Shown: in pieces, positions 7,169 to 14,771 of the stretch | Position numbering within the stretch: position 1 is the first letter of the stretch | Layout of the letters: each line of letters opens with the position of its first letter | Source: a virus | Length of the DNA: 24,613 nucleotides | Direction: 5' to 3' (one strand) | IMG/VR virus record: IMGVR_UViG_3300043446_000548 | Location: 1 to 24,613 of that record | Notes under the pieces: generated by a model | Told to the model about the DNA's origin: nothing | Databases searched by the model: none | The model's input: the letters and a program-made list of their open reading frames with translations, nothing else | Translations under genes and position numbers: made by a program

Positions 7169-10108
7169 TTATATCGCCTGTAATGTTATTTGATTACCAT
7201 TATATTGTGTCGCTAAAAGACCATTTCTAACAGCCTGTACTAAATCTTCTTCTGCTGTTACAGAACCCTGAACAGTAATATTAACTACTGGAGCAGGACC
7301 AGACATTAGGTTTCCGCCATTAGACATTGATGAAGCAGTTGCTACAGTGCCTGATGCAGAATTTACTGCAATCATATTTCTAATTCTGGCTCTTTCTTCT
7401 GCATCATATGCATCTGATATTGCCTGTGCAGTTGACGCTGCTGCCTGCGCTGCTGCTGCATCTGCTCTTTCTTTTGCTTGGAATGCAGCATATGTTGCTA
7501 TATGTTGATTAAGTGCAAATTGTTCTTCTGCTGCTCTTAATTGTGCTGCAATACTTGCTGCTCCAATCGCACCACTTTCTCCTGCTGCTAAAGAACTTGG
7601 GTGTACACCTGTTGCTGCTGCTGCCATTGCAGCCTGATCTCCTGCAGCCTTTGCAGTTGCATATTGCATTGCTGCTGCATGTGAATCTCTATCTGCTTGT
7701 GCTTTTGCTGCTGCTGCAGCGTCTGCTGCTGCCTTAGCGGCTGCGTCTGCTGCTGCTTTTGCTGCTGCATCTGCGGCGGCTTTTGCTGCTGCTGATGAGG
7801 TATCTGTTTTACCAGTTACAACTGCACCAGTGCCTTTAGCAAGTAGGGCTAAATAGGCTTGTAGGGCTGCTGTAGCATCTTTCCATGCTAATTCTGCTGC
7901 TCTGGCTGGATCAATCAAGGTACCTGAATAAGAAACAGGAGATCCAATTTTAAGAATATAATCAACTACTTGATCAGTGGTTAATTTCCACTTATCCTTA
8001 ATCTTTATAATTTCAGCATCTGTTAACTTACCATCATTTACTATGCCAACAAAGTCAGCATACATTCTTACTTGGTCTTCAGTTAATTTCCACTTAGACT
8101 TTAACTTTTCAATTTCACCATCACTTAGAATGCCATCATTGAGTGCTTGATAAAAATCAAGATATTGTGCTGCTTGAGCCTGTGTTGATCCCCATGATTG
8201 AGCAAGTTTAATAATTTCATCATCAGAAATCTTACCATCTTCAACAGAAAATATTGTAGTTAAATATGCTTGTACTGCTTCCTTAGTAACATTCCACTTA
8301 AGGGCAAGGATTTCAACATCTTTGCTACTAATTTCATTATCTGCTAATGCTGTTAAAATATCATCATATCTGGCAGAAAGGTCATTTACTACTTTTCTTA
8401 GTAATACTTCTTCTTTTAGATCAGCAAGTTTTTGCTTATTAATAGCATCAATTTTCTTTTGTCTATCTAATAATGCATCTGCTGCATATATTTGTACAAG
8501 TTTTTCTTCCTCTGATGTTAAAAGTTTTACTCCATGATCTTTGGCAATTTGAGCATTTATTTTTGCATAGTCTGCATCATACTTTGCTCTTAACTTATCA
8601 GCAGCAAGTTGTTTTGCTTTAATTGCTGCAAGTCTTTTTTCTTCAGCAATCTGTTCTTTTGTTTTTGTAATTACCTTTGCTTGAGTCTCTTTATATGCAT
8701 TAAGAGCCTCGTCCATAGATGTAGTTGCTTTTTCTGCTTTCCACACACTATATTCAACTGCTCGTGCTGAATCAGATAAAGTATTTTTATTTTTGCCAGT
8801 TATTTTATCTAATATCCAATTTATTGCTTCAAATGCAGCAAGAGCAATTGCAAGTTGTTTTGCATATCTCTTTAAGAATGTTAATGCTGTTAAAAATGTT
8901 GCTTTTAATCTTAGTAATGCTAAGTTAAATCCTGTAGCAGCAGTTCCTGCAGCAGTAAATCCTGCTGCTGCTTGTAATGAAGCCAGTCTTGAAGCATATG
9001 CATCTACTATAAATGTTTTTAAATTAATTGCTGTTTCTGCTATTGAAAGTGCAAGTGCATGACCACCAAGAGATGCTGCACCATCTGCTGCACCTTTTTC
9101 TAATGCTGCTTTTGCTGCTAATCTAAGTTGCACATTGGTTGCAAGTAATGTAACTCCTAATGCAGCAAGAAATGCTCTATAAAGTCCTGCTACTTTAGCA
9201 GCAACTGATAATGCAACTCCAAGTTGAATCCATCCAGAAATACCAAATGGAAGTATATTGTTAATATTTTTAATTACATTATAGATATTTGTAAAGGCTT
9301 TAACAACTTCTTTTATATTATCTACTGCAACAATTAAAGTATCAGTAAGTCTATAACCATTTGCATCTATCCATGATTCAAGTGCAGGTACTATAGATGT
9401 TTCTATATATCCTGCAAACTGTTGAAATGCTGGTAATAAAGCCTTACCTATTCTTTTTTCAAGATTTTCAAATACTATTAATAATCTTGTCCAAGGATCA
9501 TTTTTGGCTGCTGTTTGTGCAGCATCCTTATATGTTGTATTTAAATAAATAAGTGCTTTACCTAAATCTTTATTTTTAACAATATTTGAATCTAATGTAG
9601 GTACTAACTTCTTTAGAGCAGTAAAATTACCTTGGCTTGCTTTTGTTAATGCATCTGTAACTAAGGCTAAATCTTTACCTGTTCCCGCAGCAACATTAAG
9701 TGCAACACCTTGAACATCTGTAGCATCACTAACATTTCCAAATGCTACCGCTAATTTAGTAAAACTGTCTCTTAAATCTGTGTCTTGTACATTTGTTAAA
9801 AGTTCTGTCTTATCTATATAATCTTCTATTGCAGCAATTTGTGCATCTGTAGCACCAATACTATTTTTTAAAGTATTTGCAAGCAGTGATTGAGATTTTT
9901 GCTGTTCAATTATTGCTTTTATAGAATCTTTGCCAACTTTAACTGCAAGAGCAGCAGCACCTGTTGCAGCAAGACCAAAAGACTTTGCTGCCTTTTTGCC
10001 AAATGAATCAAATTGCTTTCCAAGTCTTGCAATATCTTTAGCAGCAGCCTTAGAACCTTTATCTGAATATTGAGAAACAATTCTGGCAATTACTGCACCT
10101 GTAGCCAT
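7169..10108 (-). CDS. Tail tape measure protein
   Basis: At 979 aa this is the second-longest gene here, and it sits in the canonical position after the chaperone genes. It sets tail length and is ejected with DNA. The N-terminus (GAVIARIVSQYSDKGSKAAAKDIARLGKQF) and long Ala/Lys helices are typical. Hydrophobic stretches lie around residues 280-330 and 390-430. Residues about 585-720 hold four approximately 36-residue repeats with an NDGxLxDxEI core. A strongly Ala-rich helix (AAAKAAADAA units, about 770-800) follows. By the usual approximately 0.15 nm per residue rule, the tail would be near 150 nm. AAGGAG eight bases upstream supports the start. Confidence 0.93.
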   Translation of the reverse strand: MATGAVIARIVSQYSDKGSKAAAKDIARLGKQFDSFGKKAAKSFGLAATGAAALAVKVGKDSIKAIIEQQKSQSLLANTLKNSIGATDAQIAAIEDYIDKTELLTNVQDTDLRDSFTKLAVAFGNVSDATDVQGVALNVAAGTGKDLALVTDALTKASQGNFTALKKLVPTLDSNIVKNKDLGKALIYLNTTYKDAAQTAAKNDPWTRLLIVFENLEKRIGKALLPAFQQFAGYIETSIVPALESWIDANGYRLTDTLIVAVDNIKEVVKAFTNIYNVIKNINNILPFGISGWIQLGVALSVAAKVAGLYRAFLAALGVTLLATNVQLRLAAKAALEKGAADGAASLGGHALALSIAETAINLKTFIVDAYASRLASLQAAAGFTAAGTAATGFNLALLRLKATFLTALTFLKRYAKQLAIALAAFEAINWILDKITGKNKNTLSDSARAVEYSVWKAEKATTSMDEALNAYKETQAKVITKTKEQIAEEKRLAAIKAKQLAADKLRAKYDADYAKINAQIAKDHGVKLLTSEEEKLVQIYAADALLDRQKKIDAINKQKLADLKEEVLLRKVVNDLSARYDDILTALADNEISSKDVEILALKWNVTKEAVQAYLTTIFSVEDGKISDDEIIKLAQSWGSTQAQAAQYLDFYQALNDGILSDGEIEKLKSKWKLTEDQVRMYADFVGIVNDGKLTDAEIIKIKDKWKLTTDQVVDYILKIGSPVSYSGTLIDPARAAELAWKDATAALQAYLALLAKGTGAVVTGKTDTSSAAAKAAADAAAKAAADAAAKAAADAAAAAKAQADRDSHAAAMQYATAKAAGDQAAMAAAATGVHPSSLAAGESGAIGAASIAAQLRAAEEQFALNQHIATYAAFQAKERADAAAAQAAASTAQAISDAYDAEERARIRNMIAVNSASGTVATASSMSNGGNLMSGPAPVVNITVQGSVTAEEDLVQAVRNGLLATQYNGNQITLQAI
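7690..7800 (-). repeat. Ala-rich coding repeat in the tape measure gene
   Basis: The DNA is a run of GCT/GCA/GCC codons interspersed with AAA/GAT, encoding a KAAADAA heptad-like repeat. It explains the CTGCTG-rich plus-strand text. It is a helix-forming protein repeat, not an independent DNA element. Confidence 0.7.
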
Positions 10109-10109
10109 G

Positions 10110-10646
10110 TTATGAACTCCTTCTCATGTTTAAATTTTTTTGTAATTTACCTTTTACTACTTCAAATGCACTATTAACATTTCTAAGAATTCTGTCTTTA
10201 TTTTTATCTACAGCCTTCCAGACTATACGAGATGCATTTCCTTCTTTTCTTTCTAAGTTACTTATAAAATTACCAGTTCTATTTCTTCTGCCTGCTAATT
10301 CATAAATAACACCTGCTGCAGATCTATTTTTAAGGGCACCAGCATTAGTTGTGTAATCTTTTCTAACTTTACCCTGAGCCTTAGTTGTGGTAATTCCAGC
10401 CTTAATAACTGACTGATCCCATGCAGGCCATCCAGCACCACCACGAGTACGAGGATTACGAGCAGGCTGAGTGTTCCACCCACTTAAAGGTGGATTAGAT
10501 TTGACAAATCCAAGTGCATCTTTTTTAGCATTACGCAATTCAGAATTAATAACTTTATTAAATTCTTTTACTGCATCTTTGTCAAAATCTTTTAATGCCT
10601 TTAATGTTTCATTGACACCAATTAACACTATTGCATTATCACTCAT
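10110..10646 (-). CDS. HK97 gp10-like neck/tail-completion protein (tentative)
   Basis: This 178-aa basic protein has an N-terminal segment (VLIGVNETLKALKDFDKDAV, then a helix with ELRNAKKDALGFVK) and a middle GVIYELAGRRNRTGNF that recall the HK97 gp10/tail-completion family. The ATG overlaps the stop of the frameshifted chaperone reading frame (ATGA). In most siphoviruses a gp10 homologue is encoded before the tail tube, so its place between the chaperone and the tape measure is unusual. It could instead be a tape-measure-associated minor tail protein. Confidence 0.5.
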   Translation of the reverse strand: MSDNAIVLIGVNETLKALKDFDKDAVKEFNKVINSELRNAKKDALGFVKSNPPLSGWNTQPARNPRTRGGAGWPAWDQSVIKAGITTTKAQGKVRKDYTTNAGALKNRSAAGVIYELAGRRNRTGNFISNLERKEGNASRIVWKAVDKNKDRILRNVNSAFEVVKGKLQKNLNMRRSS

Positions 10647-11055
10647 TGCCTACTCGCATTCTTACTTCGCTCCTTGAGATATATAACTATCGCTTCAAGT
10701 ATGCCATCAGGCGCTTCAAGCAGATCTACTGGAGAAAGCCCAGTCTCCACAGAAACCATTGCAATCGTATAGATTAGGCTGTTTCTGTGGATTCTGAATT
10801 TGGGTCAGATTCTAATTCCACACTATTAAGCGTGTCAAGAAATGCATCACCAAAAGGCTTTACAGTTTTTCCAGCATCTCTCATTGCTGCCCAAGCCAAG
10901 AAATAGATATGTTCCATTTTTTGATCTTCAGTTAGCAATTTAGCAAATCCCTTGTTGAATTTATTTTCAAACGCAACAAGTGTCTTTGGACGCAATGTGT
11001 ATATTCCATCATTTTGTCCATCAACTGTTTTTACTTTGATACTTAGTCCATCCAT
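10643..11055 (-). CDS. Tail assembly chaperone, long form made by -1 frameshift
   Basis: The predicted product is 137 aa: 86 codons of the short chaperone frame, then a -1 slip at CCCAAAT, then 51 residues in the new frame to TGA at 10643-10645. The extension contains IAMVSVETGLSPVDLLEAPD and IVIYLKERSKNASRQ, typical of the second half of siphovirus chaperones (the lambda G/GT arrangement). This frame has no good start of its own at the upstream end. A stop in the -1 frame (10805-10807) directly precedes the slippery heptamer, so entry must occur at or after that site. The long form normally bridges tape measure and tail tube subunits during assembly. Its TGA overlaps the ATG of the next gene. 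Confidence 0.87.
10746..10791 (-). promoter_or_regulatory. Frameshift-stimulating stem-loop
   Basis: In the minus-strand RNA, UCCACAGAAAC (10791-10781) pairs perfectly with GUUUCUGUGGA (10756-10746) to give an 11-bp stem with a 24-nt loop. The stem begins six bases after the slippery heptamer, the spacing known to pause ribosomes for -1 frameshifting. The zero-frame stop is within the loop. Confidence 0.82.
10774..11055 (-). CDS. Tail assembly chaperone, short form
   Basis: The 93-aa in-frame product starts MDGLSIKVKTVDG and continues RPKTLVAFENKFNKGF and HIYFLAWAAMRDAGKTV, a pattern shared by short chaperone proteins of siphoviruses. It is encoded between the tail tube genes and the tape measure region, the conserved place for this gene. 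Ribosomes that do not slip stop at TAA 10774-10776, seven codons after the slippery site; this stop falls in the loop of the downstream hairpin. AAAGGGG upstream of the ATG is the likely ribosome binding site. Confidence 0.88.
   Translation of the reverse strand: MDGLSIKVKTVDGQNDGIYTLRPKTLVAFENKFNKGFAKLLTEDQKMEHIYFLAWAAMRDAGKTVKPFGDAFLDTLNSVELESDPNSESTETA
10798..10804 (-). promoter_or_regulatory. -1 ribosomal frameshift slippery heptamer CCCAAAT
   Basis: Read on the minus strand in the chaperone frame, the sequence is GA-C CCA AAT, a perfect X XXY YYZ heptamer. After both tRNAs slip back one base, the codons are CCC AAA and reading continues TTC AGA ATC into the 51-residue extension. It is the first sequence after the last -1 frame stop and lies seven codons before the zero-frame stop. 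Confidence 0.87.
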
Positions 11056-11085
11056 TATTATTTTTCCCCTTTATGAGATTAGATT

Positions 11086-11517
11086 CTAAGGATTAATGTC
11101 CTTAGTTATTGCTCCAGAAATAGGCCAGTTAACACTAATAGTACTTAATGCACCTACCGCAGCATTTAGCGGAGTCCATTCAGTAACTAAAACATCAAAT
11201 CTATACTCTGGATTGGTTGCAGAAATAGGCGCATTAATTGGCCTTACTGCACATGCAACTCTTGTTCCTACTCTTGTAGGAACTGTACCATTAAAGAATT
11301 CTTCAACAGAATTATTTGCAAAATCTTGTTGAAATTCAAAAGAAACTGAATTAGTTCCAACACCTGCAATGACTTCCTTATATATGGTTCCTTCTTTAAC
11401 AGGAGTCACATCAAGTACATCATGTACAGTAGATAATGTTATGCTTGAGATATGATCACTAAAGTCATCAGTACCCTCAAAAACAACATATGCATTTGTT
11501 AGAACTAATTTAGCCAT
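11086..11517 (-). CDS. Tail tube protein paralogue B
   Basis: This 143-aa protein is clearly related to the protein encoded just upstream. Shared stretches include FSDHISSITLST versus LSDHIASVTLST, VSFEFQQDF versus VTFDFHQDF, and a long C-terminal match around LVTEWTPLN and ITKDINP/ITKDVTP. Its position before the chaperone gene fits a siphovirus tail tube protein. Compared with paralogue A it has a longer, more divergent central part (about 40-95). Only one base separates the two genes. Which copy is the main tube subunit cannot be told from sequence. Confidence 0.78.
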   Translation of the reverse strand: MAKLVLTNAYVVFEGTDDFSDHISSITLSTVHDVLDVTPVKEGTIYKEVIAGVGTNSVSFEFQQDFANNSVEEFFNGTVPTRVGTRVACAVRPINAPISATNPEYRFDVLVTEWTPLNAAVGALSTISVNWPISGAITKDINP

Positions 11518-11518
11518 G

Positions 11519-11929
11519 TTATGGTGTTACATCCTTTGTAATGTCACCTGATACTGGCCATGTGACAGATGCTGTTGATAGTTCACCAACTGATCCATTT
11601 AATGGTGTCCATTCTGTTACAAGCGCATCAAATTGATATGATGGGTTATCAGCAGCAATCGCACCTGCTGTAGGCTTTACTGTAACTGCAGTAAGTCCTC
11701 CAATAAGTGGATAAATTGTTGCTTCAACTTCAGTAGCAGAGAAATCCTGGTGGAAATCAAAGGTAACTGAGTTATCCTTCAGACCGCCAACACGAGTTCT
11801 TGAGTCTTGTCCAAATGCTGTTGTTTCAACAGCGTCTGCAGATGTTGATAGGGTAACAGATGCAATGTGATCAGAAAGATCAACAGAGTTAATTGTTACT
11901 GCAACATCAGTAAGCACTATACGAGCCAT
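11519..11929 (-). CDS. Tail tube protein paralogue A
   Basis: This 136-aa protein starts MARIVLTDVAVTINSVDLSDHI. Its size, beta-rich composition (VTFDFHQDF, ASVTWPVSGDITKD) and position just before the chaperone match siphovirus major tail tube proteins. A tandem paralogue lies directly downstream, so an ancestral duplication is likely. The SD-like AAGGAGAT precedes the ATG within the end of the 83-aa upstream gene. Confidence 0.8.
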   Translation of the reverse strand: MARIVLTDVAVTINSVDLSDHIASVTLSTSADAVETTAFGQDSRTRVGGLKDNSVTFDFHQDFSATEVEATIYPLIGGLTAVTVKPTAGAIAADNPSYQFDALVTEWTPLNGSVGELSTASVTWPVSGDITKDVTP

Positions 11930-11931
11930 TG

Positions 11932-12183
11932 TTAAATATCTCCTTCTGTTGTAGATATATTATCATCTGATACCTCAAATGCTGATTCCTCAACTACTGG
12001 AACTTCTTCAAATTTTGGTTCAAATGTCTTTGTGTATTTTGGTGTCTTTCCTGCTTCTTTGATATGACCAGCACTAAGCAGAAACTCAACATTTCCTCCA
12101 GCACTAATTATATCATTTTCGGTAAGACTTTCACCATTGACCTTACCGCAAACCTTTTTAGTTGATACTACTTCATATAGCAT
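11932..12183 (-). CDS. Small head-tail region protein (83 aa)
   Basis: I cannot assign a function. The N-terminal half (KVCGKVNGESLTEND, NVEFLLSAGHIKEAG) looks like the small folded proteins often found among phage head-tail joining genes. The C-terminal 30 residues are acidic and low in complexity (VPVVEESAFEVSDDN), probably flexible. It lies between the tail-terminator-like protein and the tail tube and is tightly packed with both. A virion accessory or assembly factor is the reasonable inference. Confidence 0.6.
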   Translation of the reverse strand: MLYEVVSTKKVCGKVNGESLTENDIISAGGNVEFLLSAGHIKEAGKTPKYTKTFEPKFEEVPVVEESAFEVSDDNISTTEGDI

Positions 12184-12193
12184 TTTATTCTCC

Positions 12194-12595
12194 TTATCCC
12201 CATAGTGTTACATTATAACGATATGATAAAAACTCTTGATCTCCAGTTAGATAAGTACCACTTTCAGCAGTTATTACTCTTAGAGTATTTACAAGTCCAC
12301 CCAATGTTCTATCTGATTCTATGGCTGTTTTGATTGACTTATTTCCTGTACCTGCCAAAAGTTGGTCAAGTTTTTCTTGTCCTGCCCTTTCAGATATTCT
12401 CTGAACAATCACAAAGATATCCACAGATGCTTGGTCTAAGCCACGAGCATTATCAATATCAAATGTGAAATCTAATTGTCCAACTACAGCACAAGGAGGA
12501 ACAATAACATCAGGGATTCTGTCATAAACACGCATACCTGTTATTTTCTCTATGTTCTTTCCTAATTGATCTCTAACTTGGCTTATCTTTATCAT
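12194..12595 (-). CDS. Tail terminator-like protein
   Basis: This 133-aa protein begins MIKISQVRDQLGKNIEKITG, has VIVPPCAVVGQLDFTFD in the middle and ends with YRYNVTLWG. The length, the Pro-Pro-hydrophobic strand and the gene order (connector, this gene, then tail tube) match the tail terminator/minor tail family of siphoviruses, which caps the tube and joins head to tail. The ATG overlaps the connector stop by one base (TAATG), indicating coupled translation. Confidence 0.6.
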   Translation of the reverse strand: MIKISQVRDQLGKNIEKITGMRVYDRIPDVIVPPCAVVGQLDFTFDIDNARGLDQASVDIFVIVQRISERAGQEKLDQLLAGTGNKSIKTAIESDRTLGGLVNTLRVITAESGTYLTGDQEFLSYRYNVTLWG

Positions 12596-13209
12596 TAGTA
12601 GGCAAGTCCTTTATTCTTACGATATACCTTTAATAGCATTTCAACATCTGGATCAAGTCTTGAATTTAATCTAACTGTACCTAATTCTACTGATCCTGCA
12701 ATACCAAATGGTGATTGTTTTCTAATAAATAATCTTGCTGCCTGAATTTTGCAGGCCATTTCAACTTCATATGGAACTTCTGGAAATCCAAAAACTCCTC
12801 TTAATCTTACTGTCTGTGGAAAGAAATAAGGAAATACATATGAGCCAATAGCCAAGATTTTTGTCCATGGCCAACCCTTTGAAGGATTATTTACTGGTTC
12901 ATACATAACATCTGTATTTAAATTCCAAATCTGATCATATGTCTGGTCAAAAGAAGGATCACATGCTATTTCTGTTAATTCAACAATATCATCTGTTTCT
13001 ACATACCAAGGACTTACAGCAGTATAGTATTTAGTAGCAGGTGCTAATAGACTACCCTCTTGATAAAAGAAACGCTGACAATAGTCATCAATTTGGCGTG
13101 AGGCAGTAAGAATCGCTGCTTGTAATGCTGTATCGTCATTACTATCCTCTATTTGTAGACTTTCTTTTAAGTCTGCAAGAGTGCAATACTGTGTGCTTGA
13201 TTGACTCAT
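12595..13209 (-). CDS. Head-tail connector (gp6-like adaptor)
   Basis: This 204-aa protein opens with YCTLADLKESLQIEDSNDD and AAILTASRQIDDYCQRFFY (about 8-47), the helical signature of HK97 gp6-type adaptor proteins that sit under the portal. The C-terminal part includes KIQAARLFIRKQSPFGIAGS and LDPDVEMLLKVYRK, also typical. The start ATG overlaps the stop of the 33-aa ORF (ATGA), and its end overlaps the tail-terminator-like gene. Confidence 0.82.
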   Translation of the reverse strand: MSQSSTQYCTLADLKESLQIEDSNDDTALQAAILTASRQIDDYCQRFFYQEGSLLAPATKYYTAVSPWYVETDDIVELTEIACDPSFDQTYDQIWNLNTDVMYEPVNNPSKGWPWTKILAIGSYVFPYFFPQTVRLRGVFGFPEVPYEVEMACKIQAARLFIRKQSPFGIAGSVELGTVRLNSRLDPDVEMLLKVYRKNKGLAY

Positions 13210-13307
13210 TTATTCCTCTTCTCCAATTTTGGAAGCATTGCCTTTTCTGTCTTAGGTAATGCAGTAGCAGTTTCTTTTTTCTTCTTTAAAATCTTTATAA
13301 GTTTCAT
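13206..13307 (-). CDS. Small Lys-rich protein (33 aa)
   Basis: This ORF starts at ATG 13305-13307 after a strong AAGGAG ribosome binding site and ends in TGA that overlaps the ATG of the connector gene. The product (MKLIKILKKKKETATALPKT and 13 more residues) is strongly basic. It could bind nucleic acid, or serve as a leader ORF coupling ribosomes to the connector gene. The good SD and ATGA overlap argue for real translation; the function is unknown. Confidence 0.62.
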   Translation of the reverse strand: MKLIKILKKKKETATALPKTEKAMLPKLEKRNK

Positions 13308-13324
13308 TATACTCCTTAAGAAGT

Positions 13325-13354
13325 GGCAGGCCTTGTCGGGGATCAAAGCCTGCC
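13325..13354 (-). terminator. GC-rich hairpin downstream of the capsid gene
   Basis: On the minus strand GGCAGGCTTTG (13354-13344) pairs with CAAGGCCTGCC (13335-13325), an 11-bp stem with one G-U pair and an 8-nt loop. It lies between the capsid stop and the 33-aa ORF. No U-tract follows, so it is not a canonical intrinsic terminator; it may attenuate transcription or protect the capsid mRNA 3' end. Confidence 0.55.
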
Positions 13355-13383
13355 CTTCCCTTAGATTACTCTAAGTATTGCAA

Positions 13384-13408
13384 AGATTAGTTTTCAAATT
13401 TCTAATCT
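13384..13408 (-). repeat. Short inverted repeat just after the capsid gene
   Basis: AGATTAG and CTAATCT form a 7-bp stem with an 11-nt loop, starting 13 bases past the capsid stop. A further small hairpin (CTTAG/CTAAG, 6-nt loop) lies between this and the GC-rich hairpin at 13325-13354. The stem is AU-rich and weak by itself. Confidence 0.4.
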
Positions 13409-13421
13409 ATGCAAATCTAAC

Positions 13422-14771
13422 TTAGAATGTTGGTGCAATCAAGCCAGTTCCAGAAATCTTGGATGCTGCTGCTGGATAACGACCTGCAGATGCTGCAGCG
13501 TATCCATAAACAACTGACTTAACTGTAAGTGAGCCAGCACCAGTTGCATCAAATGATAATGCGAATGGTGAGCCAGCCTGCTCCCAGAGATGGAATTCAG
13601 GTGCTGTTACGCAATAGATTTCATCTTCTGTTCCTGCGCCTGCATCTGTAACAACATTTGCATCTGCAACGATTGGAAGACCCATCAATGTGTAACCTGA
13701 GTTACCATAACCAACAGCGCCTGCGCCTGTAGCAACAGTGTTCATTGGACCATTAATTGATGGAACAACGAGTGGACGCTTTGAAGAGTCAACTGCTGCA
13801 AGCAAGAATGCCAAGCGGCGTGGGTGCATGATCCAGTGTGTAGGATTCATGAATACGCCAGTCTGGATTTGCTGGTAAGCATCAGCCAACTTTGGATATA
13901 GATCTTCAACAGATGGTGAAGCATCATTATAAGTGATTGCATTTACACCAGTTGTGTTACGAAGACCAAGGATTTGTCCTGATGCGCCAGAACCATTAAG
14001 AATCTGGTTATCAAGTTTTGTGTGCCATGCACGAATAAGGTCCTGTACGACGAATGCATCAACGCCAGTTCCTCTTTCAATGACCTGCTTTGATAGATCT
14101 TGCTGACCTGCGATTGTACGCACATCAATAGTCAAGAGTGTATCATCAGCGTTTGTTTCAGAAACTGGAGAGTTTTCAGAAGCCTGAATATCTGCAGAAG
14201 TTCCTGTAGTCATACGAGAAATGTTTAGAGTCATACCTGCTGCTGGAAGCACATGCTTGTTTGTAGCAAAGTCTGCTGTTGGGCGACCTGCACGAGCATA
14301 TGGTGCTGCAAGATCAACAAGGTATTGTGGGATTACAAGACCTGCAAAGTTTGCAGTTCCTACATCACGACGCTCTACAGACTCTTCACGAGTGTGACGA
14401 GCAAGACGCTCTTGTGCAGCAAAGTCATTGCGATATGTTGCATTGAAAGCATCAGCAACGAATGAGTTATCTGATTCTGCTGTGTATGTGCGTGGTTCGC
14501 TAACAATCTTTGTTGTAGCGGTTGTCTTTGGCAAAGCAACATCTGCTACTGCTGCACGAACTTCTGCAACCTTAGCATCAGCATCTGCTTGTGCCTTGAA
14601 CTTTTCAATCTTTGAATCAAGTGTGCGTGATTCTTCAACAAGGGCATCAACCTTTGTTGATTCATCATTAGTTAGATCTGTACGATTCTCTGTAGCAACT
14701 GCCTCAAGAATTGCGTCCATTTCTGCCTTAACTGCATCACGACGATCCATCAACTTGTCTAAATAAGACAT
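13422..14771 (-). CDS. Major capsid protein, HK97 fold
   Basis: This 449-aa protein has an N-terminal coiled-coil delta domain (LDKLMDRRDAVKAEMDAILE and on to about 75), a linker, then the HK97-fold region with GLVIPQYLVDL (about 143-153), QQDLSKQVIERG, NQILNGSGASGQILGL, and WIMHPRRLAFLLAAVD. The linker between delta domain and fold is the expected target of the upstream prohead protease. AAGGAG eight bases before the ATG supports the start. Arginine codons here are often CGT and Lys/Gln codons more G-ending than in neighbouring genes, suggesting selection for high expression. It is flanked by an untranslated leader upstream and hairpins downstream. Confidence 0.95.
   Translation of the reverse strand: MSYLDKLMDRRDAVKAEMDAILEAVATENRTDLTNDESTKVDALVEESRTLDSKIEKFKAQADADAKVAEVRAAVADVALPKTTATTKIVSEPRTYTAESDNSFVADAFNATYRNDFAAQERLARHTREESVERRDVGTANFAGLVIPQYLVDLAAPYARAGRPTADFATNKHVLPAAGMTLNISRMTTGTSADIQASENSPVSETNADDTLLTIDVRTIAGQQDLSKQVIERGTGVDAFVVQDLIRAWHTKLDNQILNGSGASGQILGLRNTTGVNAITYNDASPSVEDLYPKLADAYQQIQTGVFMNPTHWIMHPRRLAFLLAAVDSSKRPLVVPSINGPMNTVATGAGAVGYGNSGYTLMGLPIVADANVVTDAGAGTEDEIYCVTAPEFHLWEQAGSPFALSFDATGAGSLTVKSVVYGYAAASAGRYPAAASKISGTGLIAPTF

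Noticed and set aside
8725-9062. Plus-strand hydrophobic open frames opposite the tape measure gene
   Set aside because: They arise from the antisense of Ala/Leu-rich helices and lack ribosome binding sites; all supported genes are on the minus strand.
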